A stretch of DNA of 64,000 nt. Source: Leptospira bourretii. Lineage in GTDB: Bacteria; Spirochaetota; Leptospiria; Leptospirales; Leptospiraceae. This document shows positions 1 through 8,412 of this stretch, piece after piece. Position 1 is the stretch's first letter. The number at the start of each line of letters is the position of its first letter. Location: contig NZ_RQFW01000018.1 of the NCBI RefSeq assembly GCF_004770145.1, positions 186,001-250,000 on the forward strand, written 5' to 3'. The notes under the pieces were generated by a model. The model saw nothing but the letters and a program-made list of their open reading frames with translations. It was not told where the DNA came from and searched no databases. Both the position numbers and the translations under genes were made by a program.

Positions 1-1
1 A

Positions 2-673
2 GACATTGATTTGGCGATCACCAAAATGGAAGAAAAGTTTGGGATCACAAAAACAGGAAAAGATATCCTTCACAGATTTTTATCTGTAGGGAAACGAATG
101 ATTGAAAGAGAAGAAAAAGAATATGGAGTTCCTGTCGAAGAAAGTAGGGCCGATGATTTTGATTACCGACTGGGAAGGATGCGCCATGCCATGCTCGACA
201 ATATTGCAAGGAAGGCAAAAATTCCCAAATGGGACAATGATGCCAATGCCATCGAAAAACTGAGAAGAATTTTGAGTGTTTTAGAAATGGTTTCTGTTGG
301 AATGGCCGATCCCAATGGAGAACTTCCTAGCCTAGAAATGGCAACATGGGCAAGAAATGCTGCTACCAAAGCCTATGACTTTATCACCATCCAAACTGCC
401 TATATCAAAGAATTACCGAGTGCGGAGCGTCTTTATGAGTTTTTATACCGTTACGAAAACGAACTTTTTGGGGAATTTAAACCCCGCCCTCACAGAGCGG
501 TTGTTAGATTCGGAACCCCATTTACGATCAATGAGTATTTAAGTTCTTATAAAGAAGACAAAAAGAAAACGCTAGATGTCATTACGGAACGTCTAAGAAA
601 GGAGTTACAGACGATGCTTGTGGAAGAAAAATCCAAATCCAATCCACTCTTTCCAAGCCAATATATTTTTTGA
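2..673 (+). CDS. C-terminal part of a probable acyltransferase (PlsC-like), 5' truncated by window edge
   Basis: The reading frame is open to the left edge (codons run from base 2), so the gene starts outside the window; the TTG at 11 is only an internal codon. The visible ~220 residues are mostly helical. They end in a block around FGTPFTINEYLSSYKED followed by a helix with ITERLRKELQTML. That layout resembles the C-terminal end of glycerolipid acyltransferases, where a V-x-F-G-x-P-I strand precedes a helix reading LTxxLxxxL. The catalytic HX4D block would lie upstream, out of view, so the family call is an inference. The TGA stop overlaps the ATG of the next gene (TGATG), which implies translational coupling. 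Confidence 0.55.
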   Translation, partial: DIDLAITKMEEKFGITKTGKDILHRFLSVGKRMIEREEKEYGVPVEESRADDFDYRLGRMRHAMLDNIARKAKIPKWDNDANAIEKLRRILSVLEMVSVGMADPNGELPSLEMATWARNAATKAYDFITIQTAYIKELPSAERLYEFLYRYENELFGEFKPRPHRAVVRFGTPFTINEYLSSYKEDKKKTLDVITERLRKELQTMLVEEKSKSNPLFPSQYIF

Positions 674-1320
674 TGGAAGTCTTAAGCCTAGAACAAACAA
701 ACCAATTGGTGAACCAAGGAACACCCATTGAAATGACTGCATATGGTGCCTCCAAAACACTCGATGAAAACTTGGTTAAGGTTTTGGATGCGCTCACTGA
801 AAAATACAAAATCCCCGATTTATCTGCTATTTTATTTACAATTGTAAAAGACTTAATCCTCAACGGTTTTAAAGCCAACTTTAAACGAATTTTTTTTCAA
901 GAGAACCAATTAGACATTCATTCCCCCACCGACTACGAGTTAGGTGTTAGAATGTACAAAAGCCTTATTCTTTCTGGAAGGGGAAATACATTTGAACCTC
1001 TCGCACGAGAAAAAAACTTATATGTTCATCTAAAAATAGAACATACCGAATCCCAAATTAAGTTTGATGTCAGAAACAATACCACTCTCGTGCGGGGAGA
1101 GATGCAAAAAATTCGCAACTCACTCCTACATGCGCAAAACTATAACGATATCATGGAATACTATATCGAACGTGGGGACAATTCGGAAGGAGAAGGGATT
1201 GGGATTGCCCTTTGTGTCATCCTTCTCAAAGGGGAAGGTTTACCCACAGACCAATTTCGAATTTACCATGAGGATGGGGAAACCATCGCCCAACTGAACA
1301 TCCCTCTAAAGAAAGACTAG
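673..1320 (+). CDS. GHKL/histidine-kinase-like ATPase domain protein
   Basis: This is a 215-residue soluble protein. The ATG at 673 shares bases with the upstream stop (TGATG), so I prefer it to the TTG one codon earlier. An N-box-like helix (VKDLILNGFKANFKR, about residues 55-70) and a glycine-rich stretch (GEGIGIALCVILLKGEGL, about 176-193) resemble the ATP-binding fold of histidine kinases and anti-sigma kinases. There is no dimerisation/phospho-His domain, no receiver and no transmembrane segment. It may therefore be a stand-alone GHKL ATPase or a degenerate kinase. Coupling to the upstream acyltransferase-like gene suggests joint expression; the function is unknown. Confidence 0.55.
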   Translation: MEVLSLEQTNQLVNQGTPIEMTAYGASKTLDENLVKVLDALTEKYKIPDLSAILFTIVKDLILNGFKANFKRIFFQENQLDIHSPTDYELGVRMYKSLILSGRGNTFEPLAREKNLYVHLKIEHTESQIKFDVRNNTTLVRGEMQKIRNSLLHAQNYNDIMEYYIERGDNSEGEGIGIALCVILLKGEGLPTDQFRIYHEDGETIAQLNIPLKKD

Positions 1321-1351
1321 CCCAAAGAAACACATCTCACAATTTGGATTT

Positions 1352-1987
1352 ATGGGTTCTGTTACTGTCCTCTCGAATGATTCCATTCCTAAAGTTCTTT
1401 CTGATATCGTTGCCAATGAAACCAACCATGCACTTTGGCTAAACACTCTTTCTCTCTTAGAACATCTTGGTTCGAGAAAAATCCTCCTCACCCAATCCAG
1501 TGAAGAAACTTCAGAGATGATTTTAAAACATGCCACCGAAGAAGCAAGGCATGCCCTCTTCTTTAAAAAAGCAGCCCGCACCATAAGACCCAGTTTCCAA
1601 TTGGGATACCAAAACTCCGCCCTTGTTAGGGGAACGGCGGCAAGAATTTATTTCGCAAAATTAGATACTTTGGTGCGCCGAAGTCTACGAAAGGTTTTCC
1701 CAGACCCAAAACAATTTACCTACCTTGCCTATTTGTACACCACCACGGTCATTGAAAAACGGGCGATGGTCGTCTATGCAGCGTACGACGAGATTTTGGA
1801 CCGGACTCAGTCCCCCATCCGCCTAACCAACCTGATTTTGGAAGAAGAAGGCCACCTTTCTGATATGAGTGCTGAAATGTTCCGCCTCGATCCAAATGCC
1901 AAGGAACGATTGGCCGCACTCGAGGCCGAAGAATCGAAAATTTTTGCCCGATTTTGGCTCCAAATCCGCGAATTCTCATTGAATTAA
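1352..1987 (+). CDS. Ferritin-like diiron protein
   Basis: This 211-residue all-helical protein has the spacing of metal ligands seen in ferritin-like diiron proteins: E37 (LLEHLG), E64-x-x-H67 (EEARHALFF), E135 (IEKRAMVVYAAYDEIL) and E165-x-x-H168 (EEEGHLSDM). Two ExxH pairs plus two lone Glu are what a carboxylate-bridged diiron site needs. Such proteins include ferritins, rubrerythrins, MiaE-type hydroxylases and R2-like oxidases. The sequence alone does not identify the substrate. It lies 31 bp downstream of the ATPase gene, so it may belong to the same transcript. Confidence 0.65.
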   Translation: MGSVTVLSNDSIPKVLSDIVANETNHALWLNTLSLLEHLGSRKILLTQSSEETSEMILKHATEEARHALFFKKAARTIRPSFQLGYQNSALVRGTAARIYFAKLDTLVRRSLRKVFPDPKQFTYLAYLYTTTVIEKRAMVVYAAYDEILDRTQSPIRLTNLILEEEGHLSDMSAEMFRLDPNAKERLAALEAEESKIFARFWLQIREFSLN

Positions 1988-2070
1988 AAAAGGCTTGCGG
2001 AAAAAATCCGAGGCTGGTTTTCTTCAACCATCTTCATGCGACATAATACTATTATTGGATCTTTGAGAAA

Positions 2071-5000
2071 ATGGGATTAGAAGTCTTTTTATTGCCTTTT
2101 TTGGCCAGTGTTGCGGTGACCATTGGGTTACGTCGTTTGGACAAATCCAACACCAAACTCTCCCAACTCAAACGTTATGCGTCCAAATTGACCGATGAAA
2201 TTGATGGTGTCGCCCTTCAAAAAATCCAATTGGTCAAAGATGCCGGTATTGATCTCGATATCCTTGTCAAACAATCCCGCAAAGTCGCAGAAGACATCCA
2301 ATCTTTAAGTTCAGAATCCCGTGACCTATTCGAAAAGATCCGCGCCAGTAAAGATTACCTCTCTTCCCTGTCTGGTGAGATGGAACAAATCCAAGATTTG
2401 AGTTCCCAAGTCCGTCGTGAAAAACAAAACATGGAAGAAGGACTCTCTCAAATCAATTCCCACAAACGAGAGTTACGTGGAGTATCCGAAGATATGGAAG
2501 CACTTCATAATGAATCCATCTCCATGTTGGATACTTTCCAAAACAAATTGAATCACAGAAGTGATGAAATTTTACAATCTGTTGCACAAAAGATGGTGGA
2601 GTTAGAAAGCCTACTCGAAACCAAATCTGATTTTTTAGACAATTCGCTTTCTAAAATTGCAGAGACTGCCCGTGAAAAACTTTTATCCCATGCCGATGTG
2701 ATGGTGGGGGAAACAGCGGGACGACTCGACCACGCGCGAAAAGAAATGGATTTGTTACTCGAGTCCATGAAATACGCACAAGGTGACTTAGATGTTCGCC
2801 TAACAAAATTCGAAGATACCTCTTCCTTACTCTCTGACAAAGTGGATAAGTTTGATGAAAGGTTAGAAGAAAAATACCAAAGAGCTTCTGGTAAGTTGGA
2901 TGAGAAGGTAAACTTACTCGAGAAAAAAATCCAAGAACGTTTTGATTCTATTTTTGACCAAGTCACTCATACAAAAGATTCTTTTATGAAAGGTCTTTCT
3001 CAAGAGACAGATGCCATCAAACGAGAAATTGAAGACTTGTCTCTGGAAACACTTTCGAAACGTGATGACATCATCAATGAAACCAGAAGGCAAGCTGACG
3101 GGATCAACCAAACCATCATCCAGTTCCAAGAAAAATATTTGGAAGCAGAGAACAAACTCCTTCGCCAAGCGGACATTCGCAAACAAGAACTCATTCGGGA
3201 AATAGAAGCCTTCTCAGAAGAATTCCATCGAATCTCTGAAGAATTAAAAGAGGAAGCCACTTCCCTCAAAAAAAGTGCCCTCCAAGAACTCAAAGATTTT
3301 GATCGTGAGTTGGATTCAGTTCGTTCCAACCAAGAAACAGTCATTAAATCTTCTCTTTTTGAACTAAGAAAAGAACTCGAAGAAAGAATGAATTCTGATT
3401 TCAAACTCCAAAAGAGTGAAATGGAATCAGATCTTGAGATAGTCCAGTCACAAATCAAAAACTTAAACGAATCCATTACAGCACAAACAAAAGATGTGGA
3501 TGAATATGTAGAAGAGCTAAAATCAGCCCTTCGTGAATCGGCCCATGAAATCCTAGAAACTGCGGAAGAAAAAGCCAAAGAATCCGAAGAAATTGTGACA
3601 GAAAAGATTCGTATCGCCAATGCCAACTTAGAACAATTTGTCAGCAAATGGGAAGACGAACTTGGGAAAATTCGGGAAGACCAAAATGATAGCATCGAAA
3701 GACTCCAAGACCGCCTAAAAGAAATTCATATAGAAGGTGCTGACCTACTCGGTGAATTCCAAAACCAATTCCAAAAAGCAAAATCCAATTTGGATATGGC
3801 AGCAGAGTCCAAAACCAAAGAAAGTATTTCTCGTTTGGAAGAAGAGTCAAAACTTGCTCGTAGCGAAGTCGAACGAATCCTTAAACATTTAGAAGAATCG
3901 GGTGAATCCTTTTTCAATTTACAAGAAGAGAAAATGGATAGACTCAATGAAACCATTGATTCCAAAATCTCTCACCAATTGACAAAACTCCTTGATAAAG
4001 GGAATGTCCAATTAGGACAACTCGAAGAAAAAATTTCTAACCATCTAAATACCGTCAAACGCAACTTAGATGAAAGTATCAAACGTTCCAAAGACGAATC
4101 CAAAAAACAAATTGAAACATACCAAAAAGATTACGAAAAATCTTTCAAAGAAATTGCAAAAGAAAGCCAAGACTTCTTAAAAGAAAGTTTAGACCGTTTC
4201 CAAGACTTAAAATACGAAATCAAAAATGGATTGGATGATCTAAACGATACCAAAGAAGAAACTCTTTCTAGTTTCCAATCCGAAATGGAAACATTAAAAG
4301 AAGATATCTTAACTCTTTCGAGTGAGTTAGAAACGGTCAAAGAACATTCCGATTTATTTGCTTCCGCCAAACAGATCGCAGATGAATCCAATCGTGCTGT
4401 AGAGGAAATCTCCGAAGCACTCCGGGCCCTTGAAAAAAATCGCCCAGACATCGACCTTTACCAATCGGCAATATCTGAATTTTCTGAACTTAGAAAAGAA
4501 ATCGCAAACGAATTAGAAACCTTAAAAGAAGCTCAGTTCCAAACTGAAGACATCGACAAACAAGTGCAAATCCTTGCGTCCAATATGGTACATGTTTCGG
4601 AAACAATGGAAGGATTTGAACAAAGTTTGAACGAAGTAAGTTCTATTGAAACTCGGGTGGCCAAACTCACGGCAGAACAATCCAAAATTGAATCTTTCCT
4701 TTCTTCCTTACAAGAATCACAAGATTCTGTTTTCCACTTGGTAGAAAACTTGGAAGGCCAAAAACACAATGCACGGGAGCTCCAAGCCCGCCTCGACATC
4801 CTCGACCGAGAAATCGAAGTGGTAGAGGCTCGCGAAAAGGAACTTACCGAAACCATTCGCCAGGCAGAAAACCGCACTTCCTTCCTTGTGGAAAGGGAAG
4901 CTCAGATTGATTCGGTAGAACGTAAATTTGACAAAATCGAAGAGCTGCTAGGCGACCTATCGGATCGCCACCGCCAAATCCTCACCCTCCAAAAACGATT

Positions 5001-5301
5001 GGAAGACCTGAAAGAATCTTCAAGAGAAACCAAAGACGATTTGGAATCCCTTCTTGGGGAAGCAGACGAGACCTTCGAAAAACTCTCCGAATTCCTGGAC
5101 ATTGTCCAAGGGGCGATGCAAAATCCGGTCCCGACGGGGAAATCAGACCGAAAAGTTTCGGGAAATCCCCTTGTCGAGAGAAAAAGAGCCACCATCCAAA
5201 GCCTCCACGACAACTACCAGTGGTCTTCTGAGGCAATTAGCGAAAAATTAAATATTGAAAAATCCCTCGTAGATAGCATCCTCGGAGTTAGAAAGAAATA
5301 A
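2071..5301 (+). CDS. Very long membrane-anchored coiled-coil protein (SpiroCoCo-type)
   Basis: This 1076-residue protein begins with a hydrophobic segment (GLEVFLLPFLASVAVTIGL) ending in RR. It then continues as roughly 1000 residues of Glu/Lys/Ser-rich heptad sequence with almost no Pro, i.e. an extended coiled coil. The last ~40 residues break this pattern: RATIQSLHDNYQWSSEAIS followed by EKLNIEKSLVDSILGVRKK looks like a small helix-turn-helix of the kind that ends in 'LILxLRKK'. Spirochaete genomes are known to encode large coiled-coil proteins of this type (annotated SpiroCoCo), thought to act as cytoskeletal filaments. The gene for a histone-fold protein follows after 11 bp, suggesting a link between filament and nucleoid. 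The single N-terminal anchor with the bulk in the cytoplasm is inferred from the following positive charges. Confidence 0.8.
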   Translation: MGLEVFLLPFLASVAVTIGLRRLDKSNTKLSQLKRYASKLTDEIDGVALQKIQLVKDAGIDLDILVKQSRKVAEDIQSLSSESRDLFEKIRASKDYLSSLSGEMEQIQDLSSQVRREKQNMEEGLSQINSHKRELRGVSEDMEALHNESISMLDTFQNKLNHRSDEILQSVAQKMVELESLLETKSDFLDNSLSKIAETAREKLLSHADVMVGETAGRLDHARKEMDLLLESMKYAQGDLDVRLTKFEDTSSLLSDKVDKFDERLEEKYQRASGKLDEKVNLLEKKIQERFDSIFDQVTHTKDSFMKGLSQETDAIKREIEDLSLETLSKRDDIINETRRQADGINQTIIQFQEKYLEAENKLLRQADIRKQELIREIEAFSEEFHRISEELKEEATSLKKSALQELKDFDRELDSVRSNQETVIKSSLFELRKELEERMNSDFKLQKSEMESDLEIVQSQIKNLNESITAQTKDVDEYVEELKSALRESAHEILETAEEKAKESEEIVTEKIRIANANLEQFVSKWEDELGKIREDQNDSIERLQDRLKEIHIEGADLLGEFQNQFQKAKSNLDMAAESKTKESISRLEEESKLARSEVERILKHLEESGESFFNLQEEKMDRLNETIDSKISHQLTKLLDKGNVQLGQLEEKISNHLNTVKRNLDESIKRSKDESKKQIETYQKDYEKSFKEIAKESQDFLKESLDRFQDLKYEIKNGLDDLNDTKEETLSSFQSEMETLKEDILTLSSELETVKEHSDLFASAKQIADESNRAVEEISEALRALEKNRPDIDLYQSAISEFSELRKEIANELETLKEAQFQTEDIDKQVQILASNMVHVSETMEGFEQSLNEVSSIETRVAKLTAEQSKIESFLSSLQESQDSVFHLVENLEGQKHNARELQARLDILDREIEVVEAREKELTETIRQAENRTSFLVEREAQIDSVERKFDKIEELLGDLSDRHRQILTLQKRLEDLKESSRETKDDLESLLGEADETFEKLSEFLDIVQGAMQNPVPTGKSDRKVSGNPLVERKRATIQSLHDNYQWSSEAISEKLNIEKSLVDSILGVRKK

Positions 5302-5312
5302 CCGAGGTATCC

Positions 5313-5516
5313 ATGTCCGAAGAACAAACAGAAACAACGTCGAAGGAATCCCTAATTGTCACTTCTAAAGTGAAAGCTTATATCAAAAGTAAGGGATTTA
5401 TGACTTCTGGAGACGCGATCGAAGGAATCAACGAAGAGATTTACCGTCTCATCGACAAAGCGCTGGAAAGAACCTCTGCAAACAAAAGAACAACGGTTCG
5501 GTCCACAGATTTCTAA
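5313..5516 (+). CDS. Bacterial histone-fold protein (HBb/Bd0055-like)
   Basis: This 67-residue basic protein is preceded by a GAGG ribosome site at 5304-5307. After a short tail it reads VTSKVKAYIKSKGFMTSGDA, then a long helix (IEGINEEIYRLIDKALERTS) and a final ANKRTTVRSTDF. This is the helix-loop-long helix-loop order of a histone fold, with the basic second loop (KRTTVR matching the RKTV of archaeal and Bdellovibrio histones). From memory, the Bdellovibrio histone Bd0055 has the same length and the same SKVKEYIKSKG start, and a Leptospira homologue has been described as essential. Expected role: nucleoid protein that binds DNA as a dimer. It sits between the coiled-coil gene and map. Confidence 0.85.
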   Translation: MSEEQTETTSKESLIVTSKVKAYIKSKGFMTSGDAIEGINEEIYRLIDKALERTSANKRTTVRSTDF

Positions 5517-5519
5517 TCC

Positions 5520-6275
5520 GTGATTTACATTAAAAACAAATCTGAAATTGAAACGATGAGGAAAGCGGGAAAATTTGCCGCTGAACTCCTCGTGTATCTA
5601 GAACCCTTTGTCAAAGCAGGGGTTACCACCCTCGAGCTAAACGATTTGGCCGAAGCCTATACCAAAAAACATGGCCACCGCTCTGCACCTCTTGGATACA
5701 AAGGCTTTCCGAAATCCATTTGTTCTTCCATCAACCATGTTGTTTGCCACGGAATTCCCAAAAAAGAGGATGTCCTTGCCAATGGAGACATTGTCAATCT
5801 AGACGTATCACCCATTGTGGATGGATACATTGGAGACACTTCCAAAACCTTTATCGTAGGTGGGAAATCCACTCCTGAGGCGGAAAAACTAGTGGCAGAT
5901 ACGGAAAAAGCCATGTGGGTCGGGATTGAACAAGTGAAACCCGGAAACCGGATTGATGATATCGGCAATGCCATTGATGACTTTCTCACCCCACTTGGGT
6001 ATGGGATTGTTCGGGATCTAATGGGTCATGGAGTTGGACGTAATTTCCATGAAGAACCGCAAGTACCTCATTTTCGCTCTCCCCGGAAACTTGCAAAAAT
6101 CGAAGCCGGAATGATTTTCACAGTAGAACCGATGGTCAATTTAGGAACCTGGGAAGTGAATTTTGATAAGTCAGACAAATGGACCGTCCGCACAAAAGAC
6201 GGAAAACTCTCTGCACAATTTGAGCATACCGTACTTGTCACAGACAAAGGTTATGAAATTCTAACAAAAGTTTGA
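5520..6275 (+). CDS. map: Type I methionine aminopeptidase
   Basis: This 251-residue enzyme removes the initiator Met from nascent proteins. All family landmarks are present: substrate His H77 (VVCHGIP) and the metal ligands D95, D106, H170 (LMGHGVG), E203 (FTVEPMV) and E235 (AQFEHTVLV). These positions are within two residues of the E. coli enzyme. It lacks the N-terminal zinc-finger extension seen in some bacterial MetAPs. The start is a GTG three bases after the histone stop; there is no convincing Shine-Dalgarno, so expression probably depends on coupling to the upstream cistron. Confidence 0.95.
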   Translation: MIYIKNKSEIETMRKAGKFAAELLVYLEPFVKAGVTTLELNDLAEAYTKKHGHRSAPLGYKGFPKSICSSINHVVCHGIPKKEDVLANGDIVNLDVSPIVDGYIGDTSKTFIVGGKSTPEAEKLVADTEKAMWVGIEQVKPGNRIDDIGNAIDDFLTPLGYGIVRDLMGHGVGRNFHEEPQVPHFRSPRKLAKIEAGMIFTVEPMVNLGTWEVNFDKSDKWTVRTKDGKLSAQFEHTVLVTDKGYEILTKV

Positions 6276-6334
6276 AGAAATCGTTCTTGCTTTCGCATCC
6301 AATCTATCGTCTAATTTCAAAAGAGGATTTTTTT

Positions 6335-6466
6335 ATGAAACTAACCATCACTCTATTTAGCCTTTTTGTCATCACATCTGCATCTTTTGCGATTTGCCCA
6401 GGAAAAGAAAAACGTTCCTGCCCTGGTCATGACAAACTCATCGAGTGCCCTCACGACGGAAAATAG
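6335..6466 (+). CDS. Tiny secreted Cys/His-rich peptide (43 aa)
   Basis: The frame is open from a TTG at 6272, but the start that makes sense is ATG 6335, which has AAGAGGA at 6321-6327 seven bases upstream. The product is 43 residues: a signal peptide (MKLTITLFSLFVITSASFA) and a mature part of about 24 residues, ICPGKEKRSCPGHDKLIEC then PHDGK. It has three Cys, two His and several acidic residues. Two Cys-Pro-Gly/His repeats (CPGKEK, CPGHDK) suggest a small metal-binding or disulfide-bonded peptide in the periplasm. No family is recognised. It precedes the response regulator by five bases and is probably cotranscribed with it. Confidence 0.65.
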   Translation: MKLTITLFSLFVITSASFAICPGKEKRSCPGHDKLIECPHDGK

Positions 6467-6471
6467 GTCCA

Positions 6472-6867
6472 ATGAACAAAGCCATTCTCTTCGTTGATGA
6501 CGAACAAATCATTCTGATGAGTCTGAAGTCTCAGCTCAAAAAACATTTTGGGAACGAGTATCGTTATGAAACTGCCCAAAATACAGAAGAGGCTTGGTCG
6601 ATCATAGAAGAATTGGCAGAAGAAGGAATCGACATCCTTATCATCATTTCTGATTGGTTAATGCCCAACCAAAGAGGAGATGAGTTTCTTAGGGATGTCC
6701 ACAAAACTTATCCAGGGATAAAGAAAATAATTATTTCTGGTCATATTGATGAACTTTCACTCAATAAATTGCGAGGGGAAGTGGACTTACATAGTTTTTT
6801 AAACAAACCTTGGTCTGAATCTGATTTAATCAAAAAAGTAGAAGACGCCATTGCGAAGATTGCCTAG
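6472..6867 (+). CDS. Stand-alone response-regulator receiver domain
   Basis: This is a single REC domain of 131 residues. The acidic pocket is D9-D10 (FVDDE), the phospho-acceptor is D61 (IISDWLMPN), the switch residue is S89 (IISGH), and the conserved Lys is K112 (NKPWS). There is no output domain. The NKPW motif after the Lys is typical of receivers in HD-GYP or RpfG-like proteins, but nothing follows it here. ATG 6472 is chosen over the earlier in-frame ATG at 6445 because that one overlaps the preceding gene and precedes the REC fold. No partner kinase is adjacent. Confidence 0.9.
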   Translation: MNKAILFVDDEQIILMSLKSQLKKHFGNEYRYETAQNTEEAWSIIEELAEEGIDILIIISDWLMPNQRGDEFLRDVHKTYPGIKKIIISGHIDELSLNKLRGEVDLHSFLNKPWSESDLIKKVEDAIAKIA

Positions 6868-6884
6868 GTTTTCCTAGGAAACCT
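6866..6884. other. Imperfect inverted repeat ahead of thiM
   Basis: AGGTTT at 6866-6871 and AAACCT at 6879-6884 flank a CCTAGG centre in the 21-base gap before thiM, overlapping the stop of the response-regulator gene. It is too short for a TPP riboswitch. It could be an operator or a weak hairpin that affects thiM translation. Confidence 0.3.
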
Positions 6885-6888
6885 CCGC

Positions 6889-7692
6889 ATGTCTCAATCA
6901 ATCATTCAAAACACTATCGAAGACTTAGAAAGTTTACGTTCTAAGTCCCCTCTCGTTCATAATATTACAAACTACGTAGTTATGAATAACACTGCCAATG
7001 CACTGCTTGCCATTGGTGCTTCTCCCATTATGGCACATGCCATTGAAGAAGTGGAAGAGATGGTTACAATCTGTTCGGCAACTGTCATCAATATTGGAAC
7101 TTTATCTGAACCTTGGATCCAAAGTATGGAAAAGGCAGCGGCAAAAGCTGTGTCTCTAAACAAACCTCTCATTTTAGATCCAGTGGGTGCAGGAGCGAGT
7201 AACTTGCGTAATATGGCAATTCGTCGCATCCTTGGAGCAGGCAGTCCCAGCATTGTTCGTGGGAATGCTTCCGAAATTCTCTCAACTCTCAATTCTTCTG
7301 GTAAAACAAAAGGTGTGGATGCAACAGATTCCTCTGAGTCAGCAGTGGATTCAGGGAAGTCTCTTTCTAAAGTCACTGGTGGTGTTGTGGTCATTTCAGG
7401 TGCCACTGATTATATCTTAAGTGGAACTGAAAAAGCCCAAGTGAGAAATGGGGATGTACTGATGACTAAGGTCACGGGCCTTGGTTGTACAGCTTCTGCC
7501 ATTTGTGGGGCCTTTGCTGCCATCCAACCCAATCAGTTTCGTGCCGCAACTTCTGCTATGGCTGTGATGGGAATTGCTGGGGAAATGGCAAAATCCAAAA
7601 CAAGTTCTCCAGGTAGTTTTCAAGTCGCTTTTTTAGATGCCCTTTATGAAATCGGAGCAGATACCATTAAACAAAAGTTAAATGGAGAATAA
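6889..7692 (+). CDS. thiM: Hydroxyethylthiazole kinase
   Basis: This 267-residue enzyme phosphorylates 4-methyl-5-(2-hydroxyethyl)thiazole for thiamine salvage. It shows the family blocks NITNYVVMNNTANALLAIGA (residues 25-44), LILDPVGAGAS (95-104), IVRGNASEI (122-130) and the catalytic-loop cysteine C200 in TKVTGLGCTASAICGAF. The length is normal. The 3' end overlaps thiE by 11 bp, forming a salvage operon that can build thiamine phosphate from preformed thiazole. No TPP riboswitch fits into the short upstream gap. thiD is not in the window. Confidence 0.95.
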   Translation: MSQSIIQNTIEDLESLRSKSPLVHNITNYVVMNNTANALLAIGASPIMAHAIEEVEEMVTICSATVINIGTLSEPWIQSMEKAAAKAVSLNKPLILDPVGAGASNLRNMAIRRILGAGSPSIVRGNASEILSTLNSSGKTKGVDATDSSESAVDSGKSLSKVTGGVVVISGATDYILSGTEKAQVRNGDVLMTKVTGLGCTASAICGAFAAIQPNQFRAATSAMAVMGIAGEMAKSKTSSPGSFQVAFLDALYEIGADTIKQKLNGE

Positions 7693-8329
7693 AATCAAAG
7701 GGGTTTATCTGGTCACAGATAGACCCTTATGTTTACACCATAACTTAGCAGAAGTTGTAAGACTTGCGGCACTTGGTGGAGTTTCTCTTGTCCAACTGAG
7801 GGAAAAGGAAGCCGATAGCAGAACATTTTTAGAGCTCGCCAAACATTTAAAAGAAATCCTAAAACCATTTTCAGTTCCCCTTCTCATCAATGATCGATTG
7901 GATATTTGTTTGGCCGCAGGAGCCGACGGTGTCCATCTGGGACAATCCGATTTACCTTGGTGGGAAGCACGTAGAATTTTAGGAGAAAAGGTCATCATTG
8001 GACTTTCTTTAGAAACGAAAGAAGATTATTTTTCTCTCATCCATAATGACCCAAAACCTCCACTCCATTATCTTGCGATTTCCCCTGTATTTGATACAGA
8101 TACGAAAACGAATACCAAACCAGCATGGGGTTTAACTGGCGTTCGCTGGTTAAAAAATGAGACTCATCTTCCGATTGTTGCCATTGGGGGAATCAAAGAA
8201 TCCAATGCGGCCGATGTAATCCAAGCAGGTGCCGATTCCCTTGCGGTTGTGAGTGCGATTTGTTCGGCAAAGGACCCGAAATCGGCCACAGAATCCCTAT
8301 CGAAAAAATTCCATTCATTAAAAGAATAA
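7682..8329 (+). CDS. thiE: Thiamine phosphate synthase
   Basis: This 215-residue TIM-barrel enzyme joins HMP-pyrophosphate and thiazole phosphate. Characteristic motifs: YLVTDR (9-14), VQLREKEAD (37-45), LLINDRLDICLAAGADGVHLGQSDL (split over 68-91), AISPVF and the phosphate loop IVAIGGIKESN. Its ATG lies inside thiM (11-bp overlap), so the two are translationally coupled. Gene length and motif order are normal. Confidence 0.95.
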   Translation: MENKIKGVYLVTDRPLCLHHNLAEVVRLAALGGVSLVQLREKEADSRTFLELAKHLKEILKPFSVPLLINDRLDICLAAGADGVHLGQSDLPWWEARRILGEKVIIGLSLETKEDYFSLIHNDPKPPLHYLAISPVFDTDTKTNTKPAWGLTGVRWLKNETHLPIVAIGGIKESNAADVIQAGADSLAVVSAICSAKDPKSATESLSKKFHSLKE

Positions 8330-8365
8330 AATAAGTTCCAATTCTAAGAAACTGAAACTCATATC

Positions 8366-8388
8366 TTCAATCTTTCAATCAGATTGAA
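8366..8388. terminator. Possible hairpin between convergent thiE and queG
   Basis: TTCAATCT (8366-8373) and AGATTGAA (8381-8388) form a perfect 8-bp stem with a 7-base loop in the gap between two convergent genes. The stem is AT-rich and no clean T-run follows, so this is a weak bidirectional terminator candidate. Confidence 0.3.
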
Positions 8389-8412
8389 TCAATTTCGTTG
8401 TGATTAAATTTA

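Noticed and set aside
3000..3695. Long open frames on the minus strand inside the coiled-coil gene (for example 231 codons at 3000-3695)
   Set aside because: They are Ser-rich reverse-complement shadows of Glu/Lys-rich heptad codons, with no start signals or domain features.
6860..6890. TPP riboswitch ahead of thiM
   Set aside because: The gap is about 21 bases and contains only a short imperfect repeat; the conserved TPP aptamer blocks are not present.
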